This document shows, one piece after another, positions 42,706 through 53,172 of a DNA stretch of 64,000 nt. Source of the stretch: Lactobacillus intestinalis (GTDB lineage: Bacteria; Bacillota; Bacilli; Lactobacillales; Lactobacillaceae); the NCBI RefSeq assembly GCF_024397795.1, contig NZ_CP072983.1, positions 1-64,000 of the forward strand, read 5' to 3'. The position numbers were made by a program, and so were the translations under genes. Below the pieces are notes generated by a model. It searched no databases, was not told where the DNA came from, and worked only from the letters and a program-made list of their open reading frames with translations. Positions within the stretch are counted from its first letter, which is position 1; each line of letters begins with the position of its first letter.

Positions 42706-44622
42706 TTGAAGCACATAACATTAGGAATTGTGGCGCATGTTGATGCGGGCAAGACGACTTTGTCGGAGAGTTTGATGTATAAAACCGGTAATTTGTGCAA
42801 ATTAGGTCGAGTAGATAATGGGGATGCCTTTTTAGATCCAGATGAACTCGAAAAGAAGCGCGGAATTACGATTTTTTCTCATAATGCAAAGATTTCAAGC
42901 CCCAATTTTGAGATAACTTTGCTTGATACACCGGGCCATATTGATTTTGCAAGTCAAACAATCGAAGCTTTGAGTGTGTTAGACTATGCGATTTTAGTCG
43001 TTTCTGCACTCGACGGCGTGACTGGATATACCAAGCAACTTTGGAATTTACTTAAAAAATATCAGATTCCAGCTTTCATTTTTGTGAATAAGATGGATAT
43101 TCACGAGGTAGCTAAAACGTCAATTTTGAAGGATTTACAAGAGAACTTAGACGCAAATTGCATCGATTTTATGGAAAAGGGCGATAAGTTTTATGAAAAT
43201 GTTGCAACAACCGATGAAAATTTGCTGGATAAGTATTTAAACGGCGAAAGTATTGAAGAAGATATTCCAAAGTTAGTAGCTCAAAGAAAGATTTTTCCAG
43301 TTTATTTTGGTTCTGCTCTTAAGCTAGATGGAATTGACGATCTTTTACAAGGCTTGGAAAAATGGAGTATTGAGCCGCAGTATGAGAATCAACTTCAGGG
43401 GCGAGTTCATAAAATTACTCACGATCAAAAAGGCGAGCGTTTAACCTGGATGAAGCTTTTGGGAGGAAATTTAAAACCAAAAGAAGAAATTAACGGTGAA
43501 AAAATCAATCAGATTAGATCTTATAATGGCGAAAAATATGACCTCGTTAATGAAATGAATCCTGGTCAAATTTGTGCTCTAGTTGGTTTGACTAAAACTT
43601 ACCCTGGTCAAGGAATTGGTCTTCAAGATTTAATTGATGATAGTTTAAAGCCGGTTTTGGTTTATAAAGTCGAAACTGATGTTGATATTTTTGAATGCTT
43701 AAATGCTTTGCGACAATTAGAGGATGAAGATCCACTTTTGCATGTGGATTGGGTTGAAGAACTCCAGGAAATTCATGTGGAAATTATGGGTGAAGTTCAA
43801 CGTGAGATTTTGAAGCAGATCATGAAAGAAAGATTCAATTTAGATGTTGATTTTGTAGAAGGTAATATTCTCTATAAAGAAACTATCACTAATAAAATCG
43901 AAGCTGTCGGCCACTTTGAACCTTTGCGTCACTACTCAGAAGTTCACTTTTTACTTGAACCTGGTGCTCCTAATAGTGGATTGGTCTTTGAAAATAAATG
44001 TGATTTAGAAGTTCTGAGCAAAAATTGGCAAGAACAAATTATGACAGCCTTGGAATCTAAAACTCATCTTGGGGTTTTGACAGGGTCGCCGATCACGGAT
44101 ATGAAGGTTACGCTCATTGGAGGACGCGGAAGTAATGTTCATACGGTTGGGGGAGATTTTAGAGAGGCTACTTCTCGTGGAGTGCGCCAAGGATTAATGG
44201 AATTAAAATCCAAGAATGCAGTCCAGCTTCTGGAACCTTGGTATGAATTTGAACTAGAAATTCCTCAAGATCAAGTAGGGCGCGCACTTAACGATATTCA
44301 AAAAATGAGTGGCAAGTTTGATGCACCAGAAAATTTGGCAACTTCTACCATTATTAAAGGTAGAGCACCTGTTTCTGAAATGATATCCTATAGTGAAAAT
44401 GTCAGAAATTATACTCATGGCCAAGGACGTTTGCAGACGGTTTTTGTTGGTTATTATCCGTGCCATAATAAAGATGAAATCATTGAAAAGTTTAATTATG
44501 ATCCAATGTCGGACTTAGAAAATACACCTAATTCTGTTTTTTGTTCTCATGGCGCCGGTCACACGGTTGTGTGGTATGAAGTGCCAAGTCATGCTCAATA
44601 TCCATATACTTATAAATGGTAA
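42706..44622 (+). CDS. TetM/TetO-like translational GTPase
   Basis: 638 residues, close to TetM (639). G1 AHVDAGKTTLSE, G2 region RGITIFSHNA, G3 DTPGHIDF and G4 NKMD are intact, followed by EF-G-like domains II-V. The C-terminal end (GYYPCHNKDEIIEKFNYDPMSDLE ... GHTVVWYEVP) differs from classical TetM. TTG 42706 with AGGAAG at 8 bp is preferred over GTG 42697, which overlaps the ribosome site. Chromosomal homologues occur in lactobacilli; whether this one protects ribosomes from tetracycline cannot be read. No mobile element adjoins it. Confidence 0.85.
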   Translation: MKHITLGIVAHVDAGKTTLSESLMYKTGNLCKLGRVDNGDAFLDPDELEKKRGITIFSHNAKISSPNFEITLLDTPGHIDFASQTIEALSVLDYAILVVSALDGVTGYTKQLWNLLKKYQIPAFIFVNKMDIHEVAKTSILKDLQENLDANCIDFMEKGDKFYENVATTDENLLDKYLNGESIEEDIPKLVAQRKIFPVYFGSALKLDGIDDLLQGLEKWSIEPQYENQLQGRVHKITHDQKGERLTWMKLLGGNLKPKEEINGEKINQIRSYNGEKYDLVNEMNPGQICALVGLTKTYPGQGIGLQDLIDDSLKPVLVYKVETDVDIFECLNALRQLEDEDPLLHVDWVEELQEIHVEIMGEVQREILKQIMKERFNLDVDFVEGNILYKETITNKIEAVGHFEPLRHYSEVHFLLEPGAPNSGLVFENKCDLEVLSKNWQEQIMTALESKTHLGVLTGSPITDMKVTLIGGRGSNVHTVGGDFREATSRGVRQGLMELKSKNAVQLLEPWYEFELEIPQDQVGRALNDIQKMSGKFDAPENLATSTIIKGRAPVSEMISYSENVRNYTHGQGRLQTVFVGYYPCHNKDEIIEKFNYDPMSDLENTPNSVFCSHGAGHTVVWYEVPSHAQYPYTYKW

Positions 44623-44643
44623 ATAATTTGGCTAAAAATATGC

Positions 44644-44649
44644 TAAAAT
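44644..44649 (+). promoter_or_regulatory. Extended -10 of the immunity-like gene
   Basis: TG-C-TAAAAT at 44641-44649, 42 bases before ATG 44691; the -35 is weak. Confidence 0.4.
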
Positions 44650-44690
44650 GGGGGGGCAAAAAATTCAAAAGAAAACAGGAGGACAAAAAG

Positions 44691-44954
44691 ATGAAACTAA
44701 AGCAGTCTCTGAAAGAAATTCTGGAAAAAGTAACTTTAAAAAATGAAGCAGAGCAAGATTTAGTTAATCAAGCAATTGTAGAACTTGATAAGGGTGAATA
44801 TGAACCTAAAGTTCAAAAACAATTGAGAGATGCCCTCAATAAATTAGTTTTACAAGGTAAGATATCAAAGGAAGGGTTGAGCTTTTTTGAAGAATTAAGT
44901 AAGCCAAACTTTGATGTTGATCTAGCTTTATCTTCAATGACTTGGTTCAATTAA
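44691..44954 (+). CDS. Helical protein, possible orphan bacteriocin immunity protein
   Basis: 87 residues from ATG 44691 (ribosome site AGGAGG at 8 bp; the frame is open upstream but runs back into the previous gene). All-helical prediction with about four amphipathic helices and the pattern LVNQAIVELDKGEYEPKVQKQLRDALNKLVLQGKIS. Size and layout resemble the enterocin A immunity family. No bacteriocin precursor or ABC/HlyD pair is nearby, so this would be an orphan immunity gene. The family call is tentative. Confidence 0.5.
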   Translation: MKLKQSLKEILEKVTLKNEAEQDLVNQAIVELDKGEYEPKVQKQLRDALNKLVLQGKISKEGLSFFEELSKPNFDVDLALSSMTWFN

Positions 44955-44972
44955 TGCAGATTTTTGCAAAGA

Positions 44973-45016
44973 AAAAACCATATTTCGGTAATTTCATCGA
45001 AATATGGTTTTTAATT
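44973..45016. terminator. Bidirectional terminator between immunity-like gene and ldhD
   Basis: 13-bp stem AAACCATATTTCG/CGAAATATGGTTT (44975-44987 and 44998-45010). Confidence 0.85.
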
Positions 45017-45030
45017 ATTCAGTTTTTTAA

Positions 45031-46158
<1,128 letters not shown>

Positions 46159-46214
46159 TTATTCGTATTTAAAGCGGATTCCAATTAATTTTATTTAAAA
46201 ATGTGCAGATTAGT

Positions 46215-46232
46215 GAAAATGTAAACATTTTC
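46215..46232. promoter_or_regulatory. Perfect 18-bp palindrome between ldhD and glsB copy 2
   Basis: GAAAATGT-AA-ACATTTTC. It lies 20 bp upstream of the -35 of the second GlsB promoter and about 125 bp upstream of the ldhD -10. It resembles an operator; it matches the cre consensus at only 12 of 14 positions. Confidence 0.45.
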
Positions 46233-46251
46233 TTAAGAAAGATTATAAATA

Positions 46252-46280
46252 ATGACATAGTGTCACCTTGCTGGTAATAT
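46252..46280 (+). promoter_or_regulatory. Promoter with TGACA-N3-TGTCA palindrome (glsB copy 2)
   Basis: ATGACA (46252-46257) as -35, 17 bp, TAATAT (46275-46280) with TGG before it (extended -10). Perfect inverted repeat TGACA-TAG-TGTCA at 46253-46265. An unused ribosome-site-like AAAGGAGG at about 46316 has no ORF behind it. Confidence 0.65.
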
Positions 46281-46403
46281 TATAACCATAGCAGAAATGT
46301 TAAGCATAAGAGCTAAAGGAGGTACTGCCTATTACATTTAAATAAGATTGCAAAATCTTCTTAATTCCTTATTACTTAATTTTTTTGGAAGGACTAAAAA
46401 ATT

Positions 46404-46670
46404 ATGTTAATGCTTCAATGGACTTGGATTTTAATAATTGGAATTTGCATTGGATTATTCGCCGGTGTGATTGCTAGTAAAAGTAACTTATATATAGTTA
46501 TCTCCACATTAATCGGTATAATTGGTGCACTACTTGGTGAAGCATTACTTAAATTTTTAGATCCAAACTTTGCAGGTCAACTGGTTGTATCAGGTACGGT
46601 TGGCTCAATCATCCTAGTTTTAATCGTATCTTTAATAAAAAAGACCTGCAACATTAGAAGAGAACACTAA
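46404..46670 (+). CDS. GlsB/YeaQ/YmgE-family membrane stress protein (copy 2)
   Basis: 88 residues, three hydrophobic segments, paralogue of the protein at 15437 (shared pattern TWILIIGICIGLFAG ... LIGIIGALLGEALL ... GSIILVLIVSLI). Unlike copy 1 it has no CsbD gene before it. Ribosome site GGAAGGA is about 8 bp before ATG 46404. The promoter carries the same palindrome as copy 1. Followed by a strong terminator. Confidence 0.82.
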   Translation: MLMLQWTWILIIGICIGLFAGVIASKSNLYIVISTLIGIIGALLGEALLKFLDPNFAGQLVVSGTVGSIILVLIVSLIKKTCNIRREH

Positions 46671-46721
46671 TGTAAAATAAATTCTCGTTATTCTCATTCA
46701 ACACAACTCCCTTTTAAATAG

Positions 46722-46762
46722 AAGCTAGGCTAGATAAATCCATCTAGTCTAGCTTTTTTAGT
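46722..46762 (+). terminator. Terminator after glsB copy 2
   Basis: 13-bp stem AGCTAGGCTAGAT/ATCTAGTCTAGCT (46723-46735 and 46742-46754), then TTTTTT. Confidence 0.85.
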
Positions 46763-46789
46763 ATAATTTAGAAAAAGGGAGGAAAAATT

Positions 46790-47617
46790 ATGCTTTTAAT
46801 ATCATGGAACATTGATTCTTTAAATGCAGCTTTAACGAGTGATTCTAATCGAGCTCAAGAAACACGAAAAGTTTTAAATACGATTGTAGAACAAAATCCA
46901 GATGTAATTGCTCTTCAAGAAACTAAATTACGAGCAAGTGGTCCTACTAAAAAACATCAAGAAATTTTAGCGCAAATGTTTCCTGAATATGAATATGTTT
47001 GGCGTTCTTCAGAAGAACCAGCTCGGAAAAGTTATGCGGGTGTGATGTATCTTTATAAAAAAGATTATCATCCAAGGGCTGCTTTTCCTAAAATTGGTGC
47101 GCCAGAACCTATGGATGAAGAAGGCAGAATCATTACTTTAGAATTTCCAAATTATTATATTACGCAGGTTTATACACCAAATTCTGGCAATGGCTTAAAG
47201 CGTCTAAGTGAGCGACAAGTTTGGGATGAAAAGTACGTTGAATACTTGAAAGGATTAGATAGTAAGAAACCTGTGATTGCTAGTGGAGATTACAATTGTG
47301 CTCATACTGAAATTGACTTGAAGCATCCCGAAAATAATCATCATTCTGCAGGTTTTACTGATGAAGAACGAGCAGGCTTTACTAAATTATTAAATGCAGG
47401 TTTCACTGATTCCTTTAGAAAAGTGAATGGTAATGTCACTGGCGTTTATTCTTGGTGGGCCCAACGTGTGAGAACCGCAAAATCTAATAATTCTGGTTGG
47501 AGAATTGATTATTGGTTAACGAGCAATCGAATTGCCGATAAAATAAAGCGGTCTGAAATGATTGACACTGGAGAACGCGCTGATCATTGCCCGATCTTAT
47601 TAGAGATTGACTTATAA
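46790..47617 (+). CDS. exoA: Exodeoxyribonuclease III / AP endonuclease
   Basis: 275 residues of the ExoIII/Xth family acting on abasic sites in base-excision repair. Motifs: SWNIDSLNA (Asn), LQETKL (catalytic Glu), YTPNSGN, SGDYNCAHTEIDL (Asp/Asn), WRIDYWLTS and GERADHCPILLEI (Asp-His). Ribosome site GGGAGGAAAAATT. Single gene with a terminator. Confidence 0.95.
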   Translation: MLLISWNIDSLNAALTSDSNRAQETRKVLNTIVEQNPDVIALQETKLRASGPTKKHQEILAQMFPEYEYVWRSSEEPARKSYAGVMYLYKKDYHPRAAFPKIGAPEPMDEEGRIITLEFPNYYITQVYTPNSGNGLKRLSERQVWDEKYVEYLKGLDSKKPVIASGDYNCAHTEIDLKHPENNHHSAGFTDEERAGFTKLLNAGFTDSFRKVNGNVTGVYSWWAQRVRTAKSNNSGWRIDYWLTSNRIADKIKRSEMIDTGERADHCPILLEIDL

Positions 47618-47623
47618 TTTGAT

Positions 47624-47657
47624 AATAAAAAGCATTCTTAATGAATGCTTTTTTTAA
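47624..47657 (+). terminator. Terminator after exonuclease III gene
   Basis: Stem AAAAGCATTC/GAATGCTTTT with loop TTAAT, then T run. Confidence 0.8.
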
Positions 47658-47708
47658 ATTGGTCTAAAGTGTATAATAATTGAAGATTTTTTAGGGGAGG
47701 ATATGCTC

Positions 47709-49151
47709 TTGGAAGAAGTAGCAGAGGAACAGGATTGGGCGCTTGAGCAAGACTTGAAATATAATCGTTTGACAGCTTTTAAGTTGTTTGCGATGACCAG
47801 TTCAATGGTTATTTCCGTCAATGAACTTGCGCCCTTTGGAAAAACTGGCCCAACAGCCTTATTTTATTTGTTAATTGCAGGAATTGCCTGGTTTATTCCC
47901 ATTACACAGATGGCTGGGGAAATGGCCTCAGTTGATGGTTGGGAAAAAGGTGGTATTTTTACTTGGGTTAAAGGATCTTTAGGTGAAAAAACTGGCTGGA
48001 CGGCGATGTGCTATCAATGGATTCACATTACTGTTGGTATGGATACGATGATGTATGTAATCATTGGGGCTTTATCGATCACTTTAAATACCCCCGAGTT
48101 TAATACTAATCCAATGTTGAGATTTACTTTAATGATGGTAATTCTATGGGGAACTACGGCAATTCAAGTAATTGGGATTAGAAAAATTGGTCGAATTGCG
48201 GAATGGCTATTTATTTTAGGAATTGCTCTTCCAGTAATTTCTTTGATTATTTCATTCTTTATTTACGTGTTTCAAGGTAATCCACTTCATATGACCATTA
48301 ATTGGAACACTGTTATTCCACATTATTTAAATGAAAATACTTTGGTAGCTTTTGTTCCATTTATGTTAGCATTTTGCGGGGGCGAAGCTTCAGCGCCACA
48401 TGTTAAGAATTTAGAAAATGTGAAATCCTACTCACGTGTAATGTTGGGCTTGGCTGCGACAGCTATTTGCTTTGATTTATTAGGTAGTATGGCAATCGGA
48501 ATGACTGTCCCAAAGAATGAAATCCAAAATAGTACCGGCTTTGTTTATACTTACGGTAAACTCTTGAATTCAATTGGTCTTCCTGGTGGTGCATTGCAAA
48601 AAGTAGTAGGAGTACTGCTTGCCTGCGGAATCATCGGAGAACTTGGCAATTGGCTTGCGGGACCTAACCAAGGAATGTATGAAGCTGCTAAACAAGGCTA
48701 TATGCCAAAGTATTTTGCTAAGGCAACAGATCGCGGTGTTCCACTGCGATTAATGGTAGCACAATCATTAATTGTGACTGTTTCTGCAGTCTTGATTACT
48801 TTTACGAGTGGCGCAAATGCTGATTTCGCCTTTAATGTGTCACTGGCGGCCACTACAGCTCAATATTTGATGGTTTACATGATTATGTTGACAGCTTATA
48901 TTGTATTAAAAGCTAAGCATGAAAATCTTCATCGTACGTACTACATGACTAAGAGCAAGGTTTTAAGTATTATTATTGCTCTAGTGGCAATGGTAATTAC
49001 AGTAGTGGCATTCTTTGTGACATTTATTCCGGCTGTGGAAACACCAGGGAATCTAAAGCATGCTTATGTCTTTTTACTGATTGGAATGTGTGCAATTGTT
49101 TCAATTATTCCATTAATTTTATACCGCTACAAAGGAAAATGGCGTTGGTAA
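47709..49151 (+). CDS. APC-superfamily amino-acid antiporter (glutamate/GABA antiporter-like)
   Basis: 480 residues, twelve hydrophobic segments, with FKLFAMTSSMVISVNELAPFGKTGPTALF, GIFTWVKGSLGEKTGWTAM and LAFCGGEASAPHVKNLEN, typical of the GadC/YjeM-like branch of the APC superfamily. TTG 47709 lies 8 bp after GGGGAGG; the ATG at 47703 is only 2 bp from it and is less likely. Substrate unknown. No decarboxylase gene adjoins it. Confidence 0.85.
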   Translation: MEEVAEEQDWALEQDLKYNRLTAFKLFAMTSSMVISVNELAPFGKTGPTALFYLLIAGIAWFIPITQMAGEMASVDGWEKGGIFTWVKGSLGEKTGWTAMCYQWIHITVGMDTMMYVIIGALSITLNTPEFNTNPMLRFTLMMVILWGTTAIQVIGIRKIGRIAEWLFILGIALPVISLIISFFIYVFQGNPLHMTINWNTVIPHYLNENTLVAFVPFMLAFCGGEASAPHVKNLENVKSYSRVMLGLAATAICFDLLGSMAIGMTVPKNEIQNSTGFVYTYGKLLNSIGLPGGALQKVVGVLLACGIIGELGNWLAGPNQGMYEAAKQGYMPKYFAKATDRGVPLRLMVAQSLIVTVSAVLITFTSGANADFAFNVSLAATTAQYLMVYMIMLTAYIVLKAKHENLHRTYYMTKSKVLSIIIALVAMVITVVAFFVTFIPAVETPGNLKHAYVFLLIGMCAIVSIIPLILYRYKGKWRW

Positions 49152-49204
49152 TGGTAAAATAGAAGCTCAAAATTTGGGCTTCTATTTTTTGTGAGGTGAT
49201 AATA

Positions 49205-52021
49205 ATGAGTGAAACTCTAAAAAATGCAATTTTAAATGGTCTTTATGATCAAAAATATCAAGGACATGAATTTTTAAATCCTCAATTATTGGAAAATGAT
49301 CAAAATAATAAGCTGTGGCTTAATTTAAGAAGGGAATTGTTAGCTTGTGAATCTTTTGTGTGGACAGTTGCCTTTATCAGTGAAAACATGCTGATTCCAT
49401 TTAAAGCAGTCATGGCAGATTTGGCTAAGAAAAATATCTCTGGGGAAATTATTACGGGGACTTATTTAGGTTTTAATTCACCCAAAGTTTTTGAAGAGCT
49501 GAATAAAATTCCTAATTTAAAGTTGAAAATTAAAGATGGTCCTTTTCATGCGAAGGGCTATTACTTTAAATATTCTAATTATGAAAGCATCTTAGTCGGA
49601 AGTGCCAATTTTACTCGGTCGGCTCTTTTGCAAAATGATGAATTGATGCTTAAAGTTACGCCGAGTAAAAATGGTGCCTTGTTTGATCAAGTAAGGACAA
49701 AAATAGCCAAATTAGAAGAGGAAAGTTTTCTTTTTACTAATAATTGGCTAAAAGAATATCGACAAAACTGGGTAAAACCTGAGAATAGGTCTATATCTCG
49801 TCGTAAAAATATTACTCCCAATAAAATGCAAAAGGCTGCCTTGAAAGAATTGAATAATTTAGTTGCGGAAAAAGAAAAAAGAGCGCTTGTAGTTTCTGCC
49901 ACGGGGACTGGGAAAACCTATCTAGGAGCTTTTGCGGTTAAGAATTTTAAACCGCGACGATTTTTATATGTAGTTCATCGACAACAAATTGCTAAAAAAG
50001 CATTAGCCAGTTTTAAAAAAGTAATTGGGGGCTCTCCATCGGATTATGGAATTTTATCGGGAAATCATCATGATTTAAATAAAAAGTATCTTTTTGCGAC
50101 TATCCAAACTTTAAGTCAAGACCATATTCTTAAGGAATTAAATAAAGAAGAATTCAACTATATTTTGATTGATGAAGCTCACCGAGTTGCAGCAAAAAGT
50201 TATCGAAAAATCATGAACTATTTTGAACCCCAATTTTTATTAGGGATGACAGCAACTCCTGAACGGATGGACGCACAAGATGTATATCAAATTTTTGATT
50301 ATAATTTAGCCTATGAAATTCGCTTGCGGGATGCACTGGAAGAAAAAATGCTGACGCCATTTCATTATGTAGGTGTAGAAGATTATGAAACTGAAGAGGG
50401 ATTGATTGATGAAACAAGCAGTTTGCGCTATCTTACCGCTGAAAAAAGAGTGGACCATATCTTAAAAGAATTAGACTATTACGGCTACTGTGGTAGTAAG
50501 CTTCGTGGGTTAGTTTTTTGTAGTCGCCAAGAAGAAGCTAGAGAAATTGCGGCAGAATTTAATCGAAAAGGTCATTCTGCTGTTAGTTTAACCAATGAAG
50601 ATAAGGAAGAAATTCGAACTCAGGCTATTTCAGATTTAGAAAATGGCAAGATTGAATACATAATAACGGTAGACCTTTTTAATGAAGGGGTAGATATTCC
50701 ATCCCTAAATCAAATTGTGATGCTCAGAAATACTCAATCTAGCATTGTCTTTATTCAACAACTTGGCCGAGGTTTGCGTAAATATCCTGGTAAAGATTAT
50801 GTAACGGTGATTGATTTTATTGGAAATTACAAAAATAATTACCTAATTCCCATTGCTCTTAATTCAGATGATAGCCTTGATAAAGATCAGCTTAAACAAG
50901 AAACGCTCCTTCCTCAATTAATTGATCTTTCAACGATTAACTTTACTCAAATTGCGTCTGATAAGATCTTACAATCTTTAGATAAAGTAAAATTAGATAG
51001 TTTAATGCATCTCAAGCAATCTTATAAAGATTTGAAACAGAAAATTGGTCGCATCCCTTATTTGGAAGATTTTTATAAGTATCATACCGTTTCACCAGAA
51101 GTATTTGTTAAAAATAAATTGCTAGGTAACTATGGTATCTTTTTACAAAAAAATCATGAAGATATCCATTTATCTATGTATGAAAATCAAGTCTTGACTT
51201 TTATGACTAAAGAACTTTTAAATGGTAAACGGCCTCATGAACTGATTTTGCTTTCTTTGTTGGTGGATTCTGTTGTAGGAGAGGAAGAATACGTCCAAGC
51301 TTTACGCAAAAATAATGTCTATGTTGATTCGCAGGTGCTTTCCTCAGTAGAAGGATTTTTGAATTTAGCCTTTTTTGAAGTAAAAGCTGGCAAAACGACG
51401 AAAAAAGAACAATATGGTAGTTTTCCATTAGTAGAAAAGGATTTGTTTGGCTATCATTTATCAGAACCTTTGCAGGAAAGTTTGGCTCAGAATAATCAGT
51501 TCAAAAAGCTATTCTTAGATGTGATTAAAACAGGTTTACTTTTAGCCAAAAAATATAATTGGAATATGCAATTTACTCTTTATCAAAAATACGATCGAGA
51601 AGATGTGTGTCGTTTATTAAATTGGCCATTAGATGTAAGTGCTCCAATGTATGGTTATCGAGTTGGAGAAGAGGAAACTCCAATTTTTATTACATATAAA
51701 AAGAGTCAAGAAGACAAACGTAGTGATGTGTACGATAACGAGTTGCAAAACGGTACTACCCTTAAATGGTATACTCGCACGCCACGCCATTTAGATTCTG
51801 CAGAGGTAAAGCGACTTTTGCAAAAAGATATGAAATTACATATTTTTGTCAAAAGAAGCGATGCCGAAGGAAAAGATTTCTTTTATTTAGGGGAAGCCAT
51901 AATAGATCGCAAGAGTGTTAAAGAGGAGCAGATTGGGCCAAAGAAAAAATTAGCAGTAGGGATGAACTTAATTCTAAAAACCCCATTAACTGTTGAGATG
52001 TATGATTTATTATTTAAATAA
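49205..52021 (+). CDS. PLD-nuclease/SF2-helicase/DUF3427 fusion protein
   Basis: 938 residues in three parts. The N-terminal phospholipase-D-like nuclease domain has the HKD-type motif HAKGYYFKYSNYESILVGSANFTRSA (about 115-140). The SF2 helicase core has VSATGTGKTYLG (motif I), LIDEAHR (motif II), GMTATPERMD (motif III) and QQLGRGLRKYPGK (motif VI). A C-terminal half of about 400 residues corresponds to DUF3427. Such proteins are found singly in many Firmicutes and are suspected of phage defence or DNA repair. ATG 49205 follows GAGGTG at 6 bp; a GTG at 49196 is inside the ribosome site. Confidence 0.88.
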   Translation: MSETLKNAILNGLYDQKYQGHEFLNPQLLENDQNNKLWLNLRRELLACESFVWTVAFISENMLIPFKAVMADLAKKNISGEIITGTYLGFNSPKVFEELNKIPNLKLKIKDGPFHAKGYYFKYSNYESILVGSANFTRSALLQNDELMLKVTPSKNGALFDQVRTKIAKLEEESFLFTNNWLKEYRQNWVKPENRSISRRKNITPNKMQKAALKELNNLVAEKEKRALVVSATGTGKTYLGAFAVKNFKPRRFLYVVHRQQIAKKALASFKKVIGGSPSDYGILSGNHHDLNKKYLFATIQTLSQDHILKELNKEEFNYILIDEAHRVAAKSYRKIMNYFEPQFLLGMTATPERMDAQDVYQIFDYNLAYEIRLRDALEEKMLTPFHYVGVEDYETEEGLIDETSSLRYLTAEKRVDHILKELDYYGYCGSKLRGLVFCSRQEEAREIAAEFNRKGHSAVSLTNEDKEEIRTQAISDLENGKIEYIITVDLFNEGVDIPSLNQIVMLRNTQSSIVFIQQLGRGLRKYPGKDYVTVIDFIGNYKNNYLIPIALNSDDSLDKDQLKQETLLPQLIDLSTINFTQIASDKILQSLDKVKLDSLMHLKQSYKDLKQKIGRIPYLEDFYKYHTVSPEVFVKNKLLGNYGIFLQKNHEDIHLSMYENQVLTFMTKELLNGKRPHELILLSLLVDSVVGEEEYVQALRKNNVYVDSQVLSSVEGFLNLAFFEVKAGKTTKKEQYGSFPLVEKDLFGYHLSEPLQESLAQNNQFKKLFLDVIKTGLLLAKKYNWNMQFTLYQKYDREDVCRLLNWPLDVSAPMYGYRVGEEETPIFITYKKSQEDKRSDVYDNELQNGTTLKWYTRTPRHLDSAEVKRLLQKDMKLHIFVKRSDAEGKDFFYLGEAIIDRKSVKEEQIGPKKKLAVGMNLILKTPLTVEMYDLLFK

Positions 52022-52050
52022 AAAAGCGCCTGGATGGCGCTTTTTTATCT
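52019..52050. terminator. Bidirectional terminator after the helicase gene
   Basis: 11-bp stem AAAAAAGCGCC/GGCGCTTTTTT with loop TGGAT. Confidence 0.85.
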
Positions 52051-53172
52051 TTGCGTGAAAGTATTTGGTTTAATATAATTCAAAATTTCATACCCAACAT
52101 CTTTTTGATTGTTTTCATTATTATCTGTTTGGTTTAAGAACATAATTAAACCATTTTTCATATCAGTTGTAACTTGGAACCAATTACCAAAGTGAGTGCC
52201 AGCTAAGTTTCCATAAGATGACATCAATGTGTCGTTATTCTTTAAGTAAACGCCGCCAGAATATTCAGTTACTTTACTCTTTAAATGAGTTAAATAGTTA
52301 AAATCAGAACGATCTAAAATCTGACCATTGCTTAAGCCAACTAAAATTTTGTAGTAATCCATGGGAGTAGAGAACATATTAGCTGCTCCCGGAAGCTGGG
52401 AAGCTAAAGAGCGTTTTACATATTCTGCGTCTTGGTAATTTTTACCATTGCTATAAGTATAAGAAATAGCGTCGGTCTTATCTTTTGGGATGTTTTGATA
52501 AAGATAAGTATGTTGCAAACCTAACTTATTAACAATTCGGGTTTGGAAGTTGGATTCGTAAGATTGGTTAGTTACCTTAGCAATAATTCCAGCCAATAGG
52601 ATATAATTGGTATTATTGTAGAAATAAGTTCCAGGTTGACCTTCTCCGCGAGAGTTAACATGATCTACGATCCAGTTAATGGAATTCTCTTCAGAATAGT
52701 TATATCCACGATCGATTTCAGTATCAGTAGCCGTAATCCCAGAGGTATGGGTTAATAGATTTCCAACTGAAATTTGATCAGCATTTTTTAAATTAGGATA
52801 CCAACGAGAAATTTTTGTATATTGAGAAAATTGCTGATTAGTATGATTAGTTTCGTTAATTAATTGAATAATCATTGCAGCAGTAATAACTTTTTGGAGA
52901 GAACAAGTTGGATATACAACTTTAGAATTACCATTTCCAAGTTTCTTTCCGTACCAGCCCCAACCATAACTAATTTGTTGTGGTTCCCCATCTTTTATTA
53001 CTACTACAGATCCACGTACATTATGTTTTCCAAGCGTACTTCTTACGAAATTGCGCATTTGGGTCTTTTGTTCTGCAGTTGCAGCATACGCTGGCTTAAC
53101 AGGGGCAGTCAGTGTGAAAGATGAAAGCCCGAGTGTTATCGCAGCAGTGGCTGCAAGTAATTTTCTTTTCAA
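52045..53172 (-). CDS. Secreted serine hydrolase (beta-lactamase / D-Ala-D-Ala peptidase fold)
   Basis: 375 residues with a signal peptide (LLAATAAITLGLSSFTLTAPVKPAYAA). Class-C-like motifs: S-x-x-K in TCSLQKVI (about residue 90), Y-x-N in FYNNTNYILL (about 193) and a terminal HFG/KTG-like triad in GTHFGNW (about 330). Probably acts on peptidoglycan stem peptides or a surface ester. Single gene, with promoter region on the right side. Confidence 0.85.
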   Translation of the reverse strand: MKRKLLAATAAITLGLSSFTLTAPVKPAYAATAEQKTQMRNFVRSTLGKHNVRGSVVVIKDGEPQQISYGWGWYGKKLGNGNSKVVYPTCSLQKVITAAMIIQLINETNHTNQQFSQYTKISRWYPNLKNADQISVGNLLTHTSGITATDTEIDRGYNYSEENSINWIVDHVNSRGEGQPGTYFYNNTNYILLAGIIAKVTNQSYESNFQTRIVNKLGLQHTYLYQNIPKDKTDAISYTYSNGKNYQDAEYVKRSLASQLPGAANMFSTPMDYYKILVGLSNGQILDRSDFNYLTHLKSKVTEYSGGVYLKNNDTLMSSYGNLAGTHFGNWFQVTTDMKNGLIMFLNQTDNNENNQKDVGYEILNYIKPNTFTQR

